A DNA stretch of 64,000 bases from an uncultured Clostridia bacterium (GCA_947167965.1 CAMVJW010000007.1:1-64000); one strand, 5' to 3'; positions 39,530 through 48,572 are shown, counted from the stretch's first letter. Program-made: numbers and translations. The notes: generated by a model from the letters alone, not told the origin.

Positions 39530-40243
39530 TTAAATTAATTTTTCTATCTCAGAATCACTTAAATATCTCCATTCTCCAATTTTTAAATCCTTAACATCTA
39601 TATTTCCAATTTTACTTCTATGTAATGCAATTACCTTATATCCAACTGCTTCACACATTTTTCTAACTTGTCTATTTTTTCCTTCATGTATTGTAATTTG
39701 TATTCTTGATAAATTCTTTTCTTCATCTATTTTTAAAATTTTAACTTTTGCCGGTTTAGTTATATACCCATCATCTATTTCTACTCCATTTTTTAGTAGT
39801 TCAATTTTATCATCTGTTATCTTTCCTCTCACTGTAGCATTATATGTTTTATCTACTTCATTTTTTGGATGAGTTAATTTATTTACTAATTCACCATCAT
39901 TTGTAAGAATTAAAGCTCCTGAAGTATACATATCTAATCTTCCAACAGGTACAATTCTCTTATTTATTTTAACTAAATCTAATACTTTATCTCTTCCGAA
40001 TTGTTCATGAGCTGTTGTTACATATCCAATTGGTTTATTTAATAAAATATAAACCTTTTCGTCTTCATATTTAACTCTTTTTCCATTAAATTTTACCACA
40101 TCTTTTGAACTTACTTTTGTTCCAAGTTCTGTTACAATTTTACCATTAACTTCTACTTTTCCCAATAAAATGTATTCTTCACACTTTCTTCTAGATGCAA
40201 TTCCACATTTAGCTAAATATTTTTGTAAACGTTCTTCTTCCAT
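39530..40243 (-). CDS. rluB: RluB/RsuA-type rRNA pseudouridine synthase
   Basis: 237 residues. An S4 domain (RLQKYLAKCGIASRRKCEEY) is followed by the RsuA-family catalytic domain with VGRLDMYTSGALILTNDGEL, where Asp of GRLD is the nucleophile, and EGKNRQVRKMCEAVGY. It modifies 23S (RluB) or 16S (RsuA) rRNA; RluB is the usual Bacillota member. Transcribed in the same direction as rluD upstream. Confidence 0.93.
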   Translation of the reverse strand: MEEERLQKYLAKCGIASRRKCEEYILLGKVEVNGKIVTELGTKVSSKDVVKFNGKRVKYEDEKVYILLNKPIGYVTTAHEQFGRDKVLDLVKINKRIVPVGRLDMYTSGALILTNDGELVNKLTHPKNEVDKTYNATVRGKITDDKIELLKNGVEIDDGYITKPAKVKILKIDEEKNLSRIQITIHEGKNRQVRKMCEAVGYKVIALHRSKIGNIDVKDLKIGEWRYLSDSEIEKLI

Positions 40244-40277
40244 TATTAAAATCCCCTTTGAAACAATAAAAATCTAT

Positions 40278-41204
40278 TTATTTACACTTTTTTGATTTAA
40301 GTTCATCTATAACATCTTGGAAATATTTTGGAGTTTTAGCTTCTATATGTAAATCTTTATTAGTTATAGGATGTTTAAAATCTAACGATTTAGCATGCAA
40401 GCATTGTCCATTAATATTCCATTCATTTTTACCATTTGAATATGTATCATCTCCAATAATCGGATATCCAATATGAGATAGATGCACTCTAATCTGATGA
40501 GTTCTACCTGTTTCTATATTTATTTCTAATAATGTGTATTTTTCATCAAATCTATCTAATACTTTAAAATGTGTAATGGCTTCTTTTCCATTTTTATCAA
40601 CAGCCATCTTTTTTCTATCTTTTTTACTTCTTGCAATTGGCATATTTATTGTTGCTTCATTTTCTTTAATAATACCTCTAACAAGAGCTATATATGTCTT
40701 TTTAATATTATGATTTTTTAATTCTTCACTAAGTTTTAAATGAGCTTTATCATTTTTAGCAACAATAATTGCACCTGATGTGTCTTTGTCCAATCTATGT
40801 ACTATTCCTGGACGAATTTCTCCACCAATTCCAGATAATGAATCTTTGCATATTGCCATTACAGCATTTACTAAAGTGCCATCTGGATTACCATTCCCAG
40901 GATGTACAACCATTCCTTTAGGTTTATTTATAACAATAATATCATCATCTTCATATAGTATCTCTATGGGAATTTCTTGTGCTTTTAAGTCTATTTCTTT
41001 TGCATCAGGAATATTGATTTCAATTATGTCATTTAAAGTTGTTTTATATGATGGTTTTATTTCTTTTCCATTTACTTTTATTTGTTTTTCTTCTATTAGT
41101 CTTTGAATTGTGCTTCTTGATAAATCTTTACATATTGTAGGAATAAAAGCATCTATTCTTTTTCCTGTTTGATTATTATCAATTTTTATTTGTTTTATTT
41201 CCAT
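40278..41204 (-). CDS. rluD: RluD-type 23S rRNA pseudouridine synthase
   Basis: 308 residues. An S4 domain (SRSTIQRLIEEKQIKVNGKE), then HPGNGNPDGTLVNAVM, the catalytic HRLDKDTSGAIIVAKND and GRTHQIRVHLSHIGYPIIGD. It makes pseudouridines in helix 69 of 23S rRNA. It overlaps the lspA-like gene by 26 bases, the standard lspA-rluD arrangement. Confidence 0.94.
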   Translation of the reverse strand: MEIKQIKIDNNQTGKRIDAFIPTICKDLSRSTIQRLIEEKQIKVNGKEIKPSYKTTLNDIIEINIPDAKEIDLKAQEIPIEILYEDDDIIVINKPKGMVVHPGNGNPDGTLVNAVMAICKDSLSGIGGEIRPGIVHRLDKDTSGAIIVAKNDKAHLKLSEELKNHNIKKTYIALVRGIIKENEATINMPIARSKKDRKKMAVDKNGKEAITHFKVLDRFDEKYTLLEINIETGRTHQIRVHLSHIGYPIIGDDTYSNGKNEWNINGQCLHAKSLDFKHPITNKDLHIEAKTPKYFQDVIDELKSKKCK

Positions 41205-41628
41205 CTTTTTTGCTTCCTTTTTCTCTTATAAAATTCATTGTATTTTTTGTTAGTATTATTGCCATTCCAACCCATGCAATTATAATAAAGATATATGCTA
41301 AATTAATTTTGATATCACTAAAAACATTTATAAATGTAATTACTTCTTTATTCCAAATCAAATCTATTAGATTTCCGATAATTCCTGATACTCCAATACT
41401 TAATATGATTCTTGTATCATTTTTTATATAAGAATTATTACTGTTTATATAACGTAATATCAATATAATTACAACTATCGATATTAAAACTCTATATGCT
41501 ACATTATTTTCAATTGATTTAATATCTCCAGTTGCACCTATTTTTAAAAACACTAATTTTGATATTTGATCTAATAATAGTAATATTATAATTATTATAT
41601 AAATCTTTTTATTTTTAATTTTAATCAC
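41179..41628 (-). CDS. lspA: LspA-like signal peptidase II homologue, catalytic residue replaced
   Basis: 149 residues with four hydrophobic segments and the signal peptidase II order: LLLDQISKLVFL in TM1, GVSGIIGNLIDLIW carrying the first catalytic Asp, then INLAYIFIII where the family has FNxADxxI. The second catalytic aspartate is therefore Tyr, and the NxGxAF block before TM2 is not recognisable. Position directly upstream of rluD is the normal place for lspA. It may be inactive or changed in role, in which case an active enzyme should exist elsewhere. Confidence 0.72.
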   Translation of the reverse strand: MIKIKNKKIYIIIIILLLLDQISKLVFLKIGATGDIKSIENNVAYRVLISIVVIILILRYINSNNSYIKNDTRIILSIGVSGIIGNLIDLIWNKEVITFINVFSDIKINLAYIFIIIAWVGMAIILTKNTMNFIREKGSKKDGNKTNKN

Positions 41629-41642
41629 TCCATTTCATAGCT

Positions 41643-42236
41643 TTAATTATTTACAGTATCTTTTCCTCTTTGATTCATAACCTCTATACTTAAAGGTTTT
41701 ATATAATAAAAATCTTGATAATATGATGTTTTATCATTTCCTTTTTCAATAGTTCCTTTTATTTTTAGCCATTCTTTTTTTTCAGTAAAGTTCAGTTTTT
41801 CACCTTCCCATATATATTCTAAATATGAAAATCCTTGTGGACAAAATTGGCATAAATTTGATGTAGAATATCTCCCTACAAATGTATAAGACTCACTTTC
41901 CATATACATTCCTTCTATCTCTACTATTTTATCTTTATATGATGAATAATTATAATATATATCTGTTATTTGAGTATCATAAAATTCGTCTCCAATAACA
42001 ATATCTGGTTTAACTTCATCATTTGTAATAGAATAAACTATTCCATCATCTAAATTCTTTATTATAGTTTTAATCTCTTTATTTGAGTTATTAGAATTTA
42101 GCGTGTTCTCTTCTTTATTTGCACTTAAAGATGAATTTTCATTTTCTTTAGCACTATTATTTTTTAAATAATTAAAGAAAATATAGACTCCTATAAATAG
42201 TATTAATAATAAACAAATATAAATTAATTTTTTCAA
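41643..42236 (-). CDS. Membrane-anchored protein next to zinc transporter (DUF1980-like)
   Basis: 197 residues: N-terminal anchor (LIYICLLLILFIGVYIFFNY), an Asn/Ser/Glu linker, then an extracytoplasmic domain with VGRYSTSNLCQFCPQGFSYL and WLKIKGTIEKG...DFYYIKPLSIEVM. The latter resembles the C-terminal domain of YcgQ-type proteins associated with zinc/metal loci. The Cys-x2-Cys pair could bind metal. It is 21 bases downstream of znuB, supporting membership of the zinc operon. Confidence 0.65.
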   Translation of the reverse strand: MKKLIYICLLLILFIGVYIFFNYLKNNSAKENENSSLSANKEENTLNSNNSNKEIKTIIKNLDDGIVYSITNDEVKPDIVIGDEFYDTQITDIYYNYSSYKDKIVEIEGMYMESESYTFVGRYSTSNLCQFCPQGFSYLEYIWEGEKLNFTEKKEWLKIKGTIEKGNDKTSYYQDFYYIKPLSIEVMNQRGKDTVNN

Positions 42237-42256
42237 TTTTTCCTCCGTTTTTATTT

Positions 42257-43078
42257 TTATTCTTTTATAAGCTTATTAAGTATGTTAAATAGTAAAAATA
42301 TAACCAAATTCACAATGACTATCATTGCACCAGTACTAATTCCATATAAATATGAAAAATACATCCCTATTAGAAAACAAACTATACTAATAACACCTGA
42401 ACTAATTACTACCCCTTTAAAAGATTTAAATATTCTCATAGAAGTTAAAGCTGGAAATATAATTATACTACTTATTAAAAGTGTTCCCATCATTCTCATT
42501 CCTACAACAATAACTACCCCAGTTAATATAGCAATTAAGTTGGTATATCTTCCAGTTTTAAGTCCTATAGCTTTTGCAAACTCTTCATCAAATGTTACGA
42601 CAAAGAGTTTTCTAAAATATACAATAAATAAAATTAAAATAATTATACTCACTATTATGCTTAAAATTACATCAGAATTACTCATAGCAAGTATACTTCC
42701 AAACATAAAATTACATACATCTGTATTCATTCCAGTTGTAACAGATGTTACTGCAACTCCTATAGCTAATGCTGTTGATGAAATTATAGCTATCGCACTA
42801 TCACTTTTTATTTTTCTATTGTTTCCAACTTTTAATAATAGAATAGCTACAACTATAACTATAGGTATAGCTATAGGTAATGTAGATGTTGCTCCAAGCC
42901 CTACAGCTACTGTTGTAACTCCAAATCCAACATGAGAAAGTCCATCCCCAATATTTGAATATCTTTTTAAAACTAAACTTACACCAAGAAGAGCTGCACA
43001 TAAACTAACCAATGTTCCAACAATTAATGCTCTATTAATAAAAGCATAACTAAGCATTTCTTTTACAGTTTCTATCAT
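42257..43078 (-). CDS. znuB: ZnuB, zinc ABC transporter permease
   Basis: 273 residues, eight or so membrane segments. GDGLSHVGFGVTTVAVGLGA is the conserved coupling region of metal ABC-3 permeases, and DEEFAKAIGLKTGRYTNLIA also fits. Its first base coincides with the end of znuC (42257-43078 against 43078-43746), so the genes are coupled. Confidence 0.93.
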   Translation of the reverse strand: MIETVKEMLSYAFINRALIVGTLVSLCAALLGVSLVLKRYSNIGDGLSHVGFGVTTVAVGLGATSTLPIAIPIVIVVAILLLKVGNNRKIKSDSAIAIISSTALAIGVAVTSVTTGMNTDVCNFMFGSILAMSNSDVILSIIVSIIILILFIVYFRKLFVVTFDEEFAKAIGLKTGRYTNLIAILTGVVIVVGMRMMGTLLISSIIIFPALTSMRIFKSFKGVVISSGVISIVCFLIGMYFSYLYGISTGAMIVIVNLVIFLLFNILNKLIKE

Positions 43079-43746
43079 TATTTTATACCTCCTGATAAGT
43101 AGTCTTTAGCTAACACATCTTTTACTACTTTCCCATTTTCAATTTCTACTACTCTTGTACAGTATTGTAAGCATCTTTCTACATCATGAGAAACCATAAT
43201 AATTGTTAGTCCTTCTTTATTAAGTTTATGTAGCATTTTATATATTTCTTTAACTATTTTTGGATCTAATCCATTTACCGGCTCATCTAATAAAATTATT
43301 TTATCAGTTGAGCATAAAGCTCTAGCAATAAGTACTCTTTGTTTTTGCCCTCCCGAAAGTTCACTAAAACATTTTTTCCTTATATCAAATAATTCAAGAT
43401 CTCTCATTACCTCTTCTGCTTTTTTCTTGTCTTCTTTTGTATAAAAAATCTTTCTTACATTATTTGGTATTGTTCCACTTAGTACAATTTCTTCTATTGT
43501 TGCAGGAAAATTATTTTGAATCTCTGTACTTTGTGGCAAATATCCTATTCTTCCACTTACTTCTATATTACCTTCACTTACTTTATTTAATCCTAAAATA
43601 CATTTTATAAGAGAACTTTTCCCAGAACCATTTTCTCCAATTATAGCTAAAAAGTCGCCCTCATTTATTTCTAAGTTTATATTTTTCAATATTTGAATAG
43701 ATTGTATATATCCAAATGACACATCAGATATTTTAATTACACTCAT
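43078..43746 (-). CDS. znuC: ZnuC, zinc ABC transporter ATPase
   Basis: 222 residues. Walker A GENGSGKSSLIK, signature LSGGQKQRVLIARAL, Walker B IILLDEPVNGLD, and SHD switch. Its size and RIGYLPQ Q-loop are typical of metal-type ATPases. It lies between znuA and znuB in the minus-strand order zur, znuA, znuC, znuB. Confidence 0.93.
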   Translation of the reverse strand: MSVIKISDVSFGYIQSIQILKNINLEINEGDFLAIIGENGSGKSSLIKCILGLNKVSEGNIEVSGRIGYLPQSTEIQNNFPATIEEIVLSGTIPNNVRKIFYTKEDKKKAEEVMRDLELFDIRKKCFSELSGGQKQRVLIARALCSTDKIILLDEPVNGLDPKIVKEIYKMLHKLNKEGLTIIMVSHDVERCLQYCTRVVEIENGKVVKDVLAKDYLSGGIK

Positions 43747-43769
43747 AAACTTTTTCCTTTCTTAATAGC

Positions 43770-44744
43770 TTATTGCAATGCTTGCTTTAGTACTTCTAAA
43801 TTTCTTGTCATTAAACTTACATATGTTTCATTATTCTCAAAATCTTCCTTGCTAACATTATGAAGAGTTTGAATTTGCATTATTTTAGCTCCTGTTTCTT
43901 GTGCAATTGATTTTGCTGTCTTTCCTGTGCTTAATTCTATATATAATACAACAGGTATATTTTCTTCTTTTACTTTATTTATTAAATATGTAACTGTTTT
44001 TGCACTTGGCTCTGTTTCTGTTGAACATCCATTAAATGCCGCAGAAGCCGTTAGCCCATATTCTTCCAAAAAATATTGCATTGGCATTTTATCTCCAAAT
44101 ACCAATCTATCTCTTTTTTTATTATCAACTATTTCTTTTATCTTAGATTGTACTTCTTGAATTTTTTCTATATATTCAAGAGAGTTTTTATTATATATTT
44201 CCTTATTAGTTTCATCTATATTAATTATTTGATTACTTATATATTCTACCATTTTTATAGCATTTTTTGGTGATGTCCAAATATGTTCGTCAAAAGCACC
44301 TTCCTCGTGATGTTGTTCTTCTTCATGTTCTTCTTCAGGTTCAGCTCCATCTACATCCTTTTCTTCAATTCTTTCCACACAATCTGATACCTTTATTAAT
44401 AAAGTTTTATTTTCATCAATTACATTAGAATCTAATACTTTGTTTACCCATTTTTCCATCTCTCCACCAATATATATAAATACATCTGCTTTTTGAATTT
44501 TAATAATATCTGATGTACTTGGGTCATAACTATGTGTATCAGTTCCCGGATTTAAAAGAAGTGTTACTTCCGCATTTTCACCTACAATCTGTTTTGCAAA
44601 ATCATATGTTGAAAATGTTGTTGTAACTATTTTTATCTTTTCATTTTTTGAATTAAAATTAGATTTTTTTATTACTCCTACTATAATTATTAGTGCAATC
44701 ACTATAATTGTTGCTATTGCTATCATTTTTACACTTTTATTCAT
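43770..44744 (-). CDS. znuA: ZnuA, zinc-binding lipoprotein-type solute-binding protein
   Basis: 325 residues from the ATG at 44744 (AGGAGAG precedes it; the longer in-frame start overlaps zur). N-terminal signal/anchor (MIAIATIIVIALIIIVGVI), then TTFSTYDFAKQIVG, NPGTDTHSYDPS with the first metal His, and the His/Glu-rich loop EEEHEEEQHHEEGAFDEHIW, the zinc-capturing loop that distinguishes ZnuA from manganese proteins. No lipobox Cys is obvious, so it is probably anchored by its N-terminal helix. Confidence 0.93.
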   Translation of the reverse strand: MNKSVKMIAIATIIVIALIIIVGVIKKSNFNSKNEKIKIVTTTFSTYDFAKQIVGENAEVTLLLNPGTDTHSYDPSTSDIIKIQKADVFIYIGGEMEKWVNKVLDSNVIDENKTLLIKVSDCVERIEEKDVDGAEPEEEHEEEQHHEEGAFDEHIWTSPKNAIKMVEYISNQIINIDETNKEIYNKNSLEYIEKIQEVQSKIKEIVDNKKRDRLVFGDKMPMQYFLEEYGLTASAAFNGCSTETEPSAKTVTYLINKVKEENIPVVLYIELSTGKTAKSIAQETGAKIMQIQTLHNVSKEDFENNETYVSLMTRNLEVLKQALQ

Positions 44745-44769
44745 TTTCTCTCCTATTCTATTTAAAAAC

Positions 44770-45162
44770 CTATTTATTACATTTTTCACAAATACCTATT
44801 ATTGGAGAACTTGAATCAATTTCAAAATTGTGTTCTTCTATAATATGTTTTTTTAAACTCTTAACTTCATCACATTCTAAATGAATTAATTTTCCACATT
44901 TTTTACATTGAAGGTGATAATGTGAATTACACTTTTCAGATATATATTGGTAATATTTTGTATGATTTTTTAATTCATATCTTACTTTTCCCTCATTTTC
45001 CATAGTATTTAAAAATCTATAAATTGTTGTTAATCCAATATTTATCTTCTTTTTATTAAACTCATTTTGTATTTCTACTGCACTTAAAAATCTATCACTA
45101 TTTTTTTCTAAGTATTTTGTTAAATCTTTTCTTTGTTCTGTTTTATAAACACTTTTTGTCAT
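44770..45162 (-). CDS. zur: Zur/Fur-family metal repressor
   Basis: 130 residues. Winged helix (RFLSAVEIQNEFNKKKINIG, TIYRFLNTMENEGKVRYEL) and a C-terminal domain with HYHLQCKKCGKLIHLECDE and a final CEKC, the two Cys-x2-Cys pairs of the structural zinc site. Linked to znuACB it is most likely Zur. AAGGAGGAG precedes the start, and a palindromic box is directly upstream. Confidence 0.9.
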   Translation of the reverse strand: MTKSVYKTEQRKDLTKYLEKNSDRFLSAVEIQNEFNKKKINIGLTTIYRFLNTMENEGKVRYELKNHTKYYQYISEKCNSHYHLQCKKCGKLIHLECDEVKSLKKHIIEEHNFEIDSSSPIIGICEKCNK

Positions 45163-45173
45163 TTCTCCTCCTT

Positions 45174-45196
45174 AATTTGAAAACGATTTTCAAATT
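45174..45196 (-). promoter_or_regulatory. Fur/Zur-type operator
   Basis: Perfect palindrome AATTTGAAAA-CGA-TTTTCAAATT immediately before the zur ribosome site, so the zur-znuACB operon is probably autoregulated by zinc. Confidence 0.85.
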
Positions 45197-45249
45197 ATTT
45201 TACTATGATTTTTTAGTTTTGTCAATAGTACAAATAATGAATATGTATA

Positions 45250-45277
45250 ATAAAAAGCTGCCATTACTGACAGCTCA
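45250..45277 (-). terminator. Terminator of the pit operon
   Basis: AGCTG...CAGCT stem followed on the minus strand by TTTTTATTA, 27 bases after the DUF47 stop. Confidence 0.75.
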
Positions 45278-45303
45278 TTTTATTTATTAAACTTGAATAT
45301 ATT

Positions 45304-45924
45304 TTATGAGTTTTTCATTAAAACATCTCCTATATAATCTGCTAATCTCTCACAATAATCAATTGCATTTTCAAAACAGTCTATAATTTTATTCCATTTT
45401 AATATATGTAATGCATCATCTTTTTTGTATAAATTCATAATTAAAACTTCATAAAGTCTATCTGCTTGGGATTCTATACGGTTTATATCTACTATTTTTT
45501 CTCTTATTTTATCGTAGTTTTTAGGTGAATGTAAATTCAAAAAAATCTCTTTTAATTCCTTTCCTGCAACTACTAATAAATTAGCTATTTCTTTAATATT
45601 TTCATCTATTTTTTGTATATTTAGTATTCTAAAATTAATTAAAATCTCATCAATATCATCTTCTATATCGTCTAATCTACTACCTATAGAAGCAATATCT
45701 TCTCTATCAAGTGGTGGTAAAAAGTCTTTTATTAGATATCTTCTTAAATCATGTAATTTTTCATCTGAACTATTCTCATATAAATGTACCTTTGCAATTT
45801 TTTCTTCTAATGTATCTCTTTCATAATTATTTATTGTTGAAAATAAGATTTCAGATGACTTTATTATATCATCACAAAACTCAACAAAAGTATTAAAATA
45901 ATTGAATCCTTCATTTTTTTTCAT
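45304..45924 (-). CDS. DUF47/PhoU-like regulator of phosphate transport
   Basis: 206 residues, helical, with IASIGSRLDDIEDDIDEILI, the acidic metal-binding-like helix of DUF47 proteins, and IESQADRLYEVLIMNLYKK. These PhoU-like proteins accompany PiT transporters and modulate them. It follows pit by about 65 bases. Confidence 0.87.
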   Translation of the reverse strand: MKKNEGFNYFNTFVEFCDDIIKSSEILFSTINNYERDTLEEKIAKVHLYENSSDEKLHDLRRYLIKDFLPPLDREDIASIGSRLDDIEDDIDEILINFRILNIQKIDENIKEIANLLVVAGKELKEIFLNLHSPKNYDKIREKIVDINRIESQADRLYEVLIMNLYKKDDALHILKWNKIIDCFENAIDYCERLADYIGDVLMKNS

Positions 45925-45989
45925 AATTTAATTATCCTTTCATTATTTATAAAATATCTTATTATAAATTTATGTTTTCTAATAGATTA

Positions 45990-47042
45990 CTAAATAATTT
46001 TCATGAAAAAATGTGTTGCAAAATATCCTAAAAGCCCACATCCTGGAAATGTTAAAATCCATGTCAAACACATTTCTTTTACAACTTTCCAATTTATATT
46101 TGATAATCTTTTTGATGCTCCTACTCCCATTATTGCAGTAGTTTTAGTATGAGTAGTACTAACAGGAATTCCAAATACAGATGAAATAAGTAAGGTTATA
46201 GCACTCGCTATATCTGCAGATGCTCCTTGATATACTTCCAATTTTGCCATTTTCATTCCTACAGTTTTTATTATTTTATATCCACCAATTGATGTTCCAA
46301 GTGTCATCAATGCAGAACATAAAATCATAAGCCAAATTGGAATACTAAAAGTTGATACTTCTGTAATTCCATTAGATAAAGCAACTCCTAATAAAAATAC
46401 TCCCATAAATTTTTGTCCATCTTGAGCACCATGCATAAAACTCATTGCAGCTCCACCAAATATTTGAGTCTTTTTAAAAAAATCTGTTGTTTTATTTCTA
46501 TCTTTATTTTTACATATTTTTTCAATTATTTTTGTAATAATATAACCGATTGAAAATCCTAGGATTGTTGATATTAAAAGCCCTAATATTACTTTAATCC
46601 ATTCGCTAGAATTAATTCCTGAAATACCTTTTTGTATTGCTATTCCCGCACCAGATAACCCCGCAACTAAAGCATGAGATTCACTTGTTGGAATACCAAA
46701 TTTCCATGCTGCCACTGACCATACTACAATTGCAACTAATGCTGCACATAAAGCAATTAATGCTGAACTAGCATCATTTCCAAAATTCACAATATTAAAT
46801 ATTGTTTGAGCAACAGTTGAATTTATTAATGTCATTACAAAAACACCTAAAAAATTAAATATAGCTGCCATTATAATAGCTTTTTTAGGTGGCATGCATC
46901 TGGTAGATACACATGTGGCAATAGCATTTGGTGCATCGGTCCATCCATTTACAAGTATTACTCCAGAAATAAGTACTGTTATTATAAAAAAATTTGGAAT
47001 CGAAAATAAATTATGAATAAATTCTATAAATGACATTGTCAT
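45990..47042 (-). CDS. pit: PiT-family inorganic phosphate transporter
   Basis: About 350 residues. GWTDAPNAIATCVSTRCMPP and the second-half repeat GVALSNG...ISVSTTHTKTTAIMGVG are the duplicated PD001131-type signatures with conserved Asn/Asp. It imports phosphate with cations. The ATG at 47042 or the one six bases later follows AGAAGGA; the longer in-frame start (47114) has no site. Confidence 0.93.
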   Translation of the reverse strand: MTMSFIEFIHNLFSIPNFFIITVLISGVILVNGWTDAPNAIATCVSTRCMPPKKAIIMAAIFNFLGVFVMTLINSTVAQTIFNIVNFGNDASSALIALCAALVAIVVWSVAAWKFGIPTSESHALVAGLSGAGIAIQKGISGINSSEWIKVILGLLISTILGFSIGYIITKIIEKICKNKDRNKTTDFFKKTQIFGGAAMSFMHGAQDGQKFMGVFLLGVALSNGITEVSTFSIPIWLMILCSALMTLGTSIGGYKIIKTVGMKMAKLEVYQGASADIASAITLLISSVFGIPVSTTHTKTTAIMGVGASKRLSNINWKVVKEMCLTWILTFPGCGLLGYFATHFFMKII

Positions 47043-47202
47043 TTTTCCTTCTTTCGTTTTATATAATTTATATTTAATAATATATAATATACAATATTCA
47101 AGTATTAAAATCAAGTAAAAAAAAAGAAGAATTTTATTAATCCTTCATTTATTTTAAATCATTAATATTTTATAACTAATTTATTTAGTTTTATGTATTC
47201 CT

Positions 47203-47222
47203 CCTACAAGTTTGTAGGAGTT
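47203..47222. repeat. Short perfect inverted repeat
   Basis: CTCCTACA/TGTAGGAG around four bases, between rpn and pit. No T-run on the minus strand; an operator or a stem. Confidence 0.4.
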
Positions 47223-47274
47223 AATTAAATTGATTTTTGTTACTAACTATTTTATCTAAATATCTTAATATTAG

Positions 47275-47598
47275 TTATATTTCTTTTTTTATAATCTCTA
47301 GCTCTTCTTTTGTTAATTCTGTTACTTTTTCTATCTCATTCTCACTTATTCCAAGTTTAAATAGTTTTTTTGCTATTTCTTTTTCTCCTTGCTTTTTTCC
47401 TTGCTCAATTCCTTGCTCAATTCCCTGTTCTATTCCCTGTTCTATTCCATCCTTTAATCCTTTATCATATCCAGCTAACATTATTGCATGCTGATCCATT
47501 CTATATTTTTCTCTTAGCTCAGTTAGCCTTCTTTCTCTTTCATCTTGACTAATTGTTTTTAGAACTTTTTTTGCATCATTTATCTCTTCATTTTCCAT
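47275..47598 (-). CDS. RpnS-like C-terminal product, candidate intragenic antitoxin
   Basis: 107 residues starting MENEEINDAKKVLKTISQDE, with its own excellent ribosome site AGGAGGAGA nine bases before the ATG at 47598. It contains four consecutive GIEQ repeats then GKKQ, followed by a helical end (LFKLGISENEIEKVTELTKE). Published work on Rpn systems shows that a separately translated C-terminal piece with variable four-residue repeats blocks the full-length toxin; this product has precisely that build. Confidence 0.75.
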   Translation of the reverse strand: MENEEINDAKKVLKTISQDERERRLTELREKYRMDQHAIMLAGYDKGLKDGIEQGIEQGIEQGIEQGKKQGEKEIAKKLFKLGISENEIEKVTELTKEELEIIKKEI

Positions 47599-48172
47599 AC
47601 CGAGTCTCCTCCTCAGGATTATTAATAAATTTTAGCCAATTATATAGACCTCCCTTTTTATTAATTGTACTGTTTTTGGCTTTATTTAAAGAAATTATAT
47701 AAAGTTCTAAATCATTTGTCAACACTAATTTTTTGTACTTTTCCTCTCTTATTTGCCATTTTGTTATATATTCTGGAATCTCTTTAAAAATTTCTATATC
47801 AAAGTCTGTTATCAGTATTACAATACATCTTTTTAAACTATCATAATTATTTCCAGATTTAATTGTTTGGATATACATTTTTCCCCAATAGAACAAAATT
47901 CTTTTTTCAATATCTCTTTGATCTATTACCTGCATTTCAATATCACAGTTTACACTCCCATTATTTAGTTTTGCTTTTATGTCTAATATACCAACCTTAT
48001 CATCTAATAAGTCTTTTTCTGTTATTGGGTTTGAATCTAATTCAATTGTATCTATTTTCTCTGGAATTATTGCTTCCAATAAATTTTTTGTAATCTTTTC
48101 ATTTCCAGAATAACCAAATATTCTTTTGAAAACATAGTCATTTTTAGGATTTAATAATTTTTCTATATTCAT
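47275..48172 (-). CDS. Rpn-type PD-(D/E)XK nuclease (RpnL); needs +1 frameshift at CGG
   Basis: The first frame (48172 to 47588) is an Rpn/YhgA nuclease domain: NPKNDYVFKRIFGYSGNEKI, GILDIKAKLNNGSVNCDIEM with the D...ExQ-like active-site strands (EMQ), and ILFYWGKMYIQTIKSGNNY. It ends NNPEEET-R-YGK-stop. The next frame adds the normal Rpn C-terminus MENEEINDAKKVLKTIS with GIEQ repeats. At 47600-47602 the in-frame codon is CGG; skipping its C gives EEET-G-MENEE and a ~299-residue protein (898 bases from 48172, remainder 1). Rpn proteins are phage-defence toxins; see the separately started small product. Confidence 0.8.
47600..47602 (-). other. In-frame CGG at the rpn frame break
   Basis: Context ACT-CGG-TAT. 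Skipping the C joins the nuclease domain to the MENEE frame. Otherwise a stop follows three codons later. Confidence 0.7.
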
Positions 48173-48395
48173 CACTTCACTTTTTTTAGTTTTTATAATA
48201 ACTATTTAAAATTTTTTAGATAAAATTATATAGAATAATTTCGTAAAATTAGAATTTAAAAATCTTAGAACAAAATCAATTTAATATAAGTATTCTATCA
48301 TTAATATATTTTTATATCAAGGAAAAATCATCGCAAAATTCGACATTCGACTTTAAACATCATTAGATAATTTTTTAAAAACTTTAAAAAAATGC

Positions 48396-48424
48396 TTGCA
48401 TATTTTTGTTAAATAATGTATTAT
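48396..48424 (+). promoter_or_regulatory. Promoter of small ORF / uracil permease region
   Basis: TTGCAT (48396-48401), 17-base spacer, TATTAT (48419-48424). Confidence 0.65.
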
Positions 48425-48442
48425 TTTGTCGAGGTGTAAAAA

Positions 48443-48547
48443 ATGTTAAAAATATTAGAAGACAAAATAAATTGCATAACAATTACAGTAGCTTGTTTAA
48501 CTTTAGCAAGTATTGTTTTCTTTTTCATCTCTAATATTCTTTATTAA
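48443..48547 (+). CDS. 34-residue membrane peptide
   Basis: MLKILEDKINCITITVACLT and a hydrophobic tail ending FFFISNILY: one membrane span. GAGGTG lies eight bases before the ATG, and promoter and terminator bracket it closely, so it is expressed. It sits in the leader of the uracil permease gene. It could be a small membrane regulator, leader peptide or toxin-like peptide; I see no antisense promoter. Confidence 0.55.
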   Translation: MLKILEDKINCITITVACLTLASIVFFFISNILY

Positions 48548-48572
48548 ATACTATTTTTAATAGTATTATTTT
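48545..48572 (+). terminator. Terminator between small peptide and uracil permease
   Basis: AATACTA/TAGTATT stem followed by ATTTTTTT; overlaps the peptide's stop codon. Read-through would give uracil permease expression. Confidence 0.8.

Noticed and set aside
47395..47450. Short tandem repeat as a CRISPR or minisatellite
   Set aside because: The 12-bp units encode in-frame GIEQ repeats of the Rpn C-terminus; there are no spacers.
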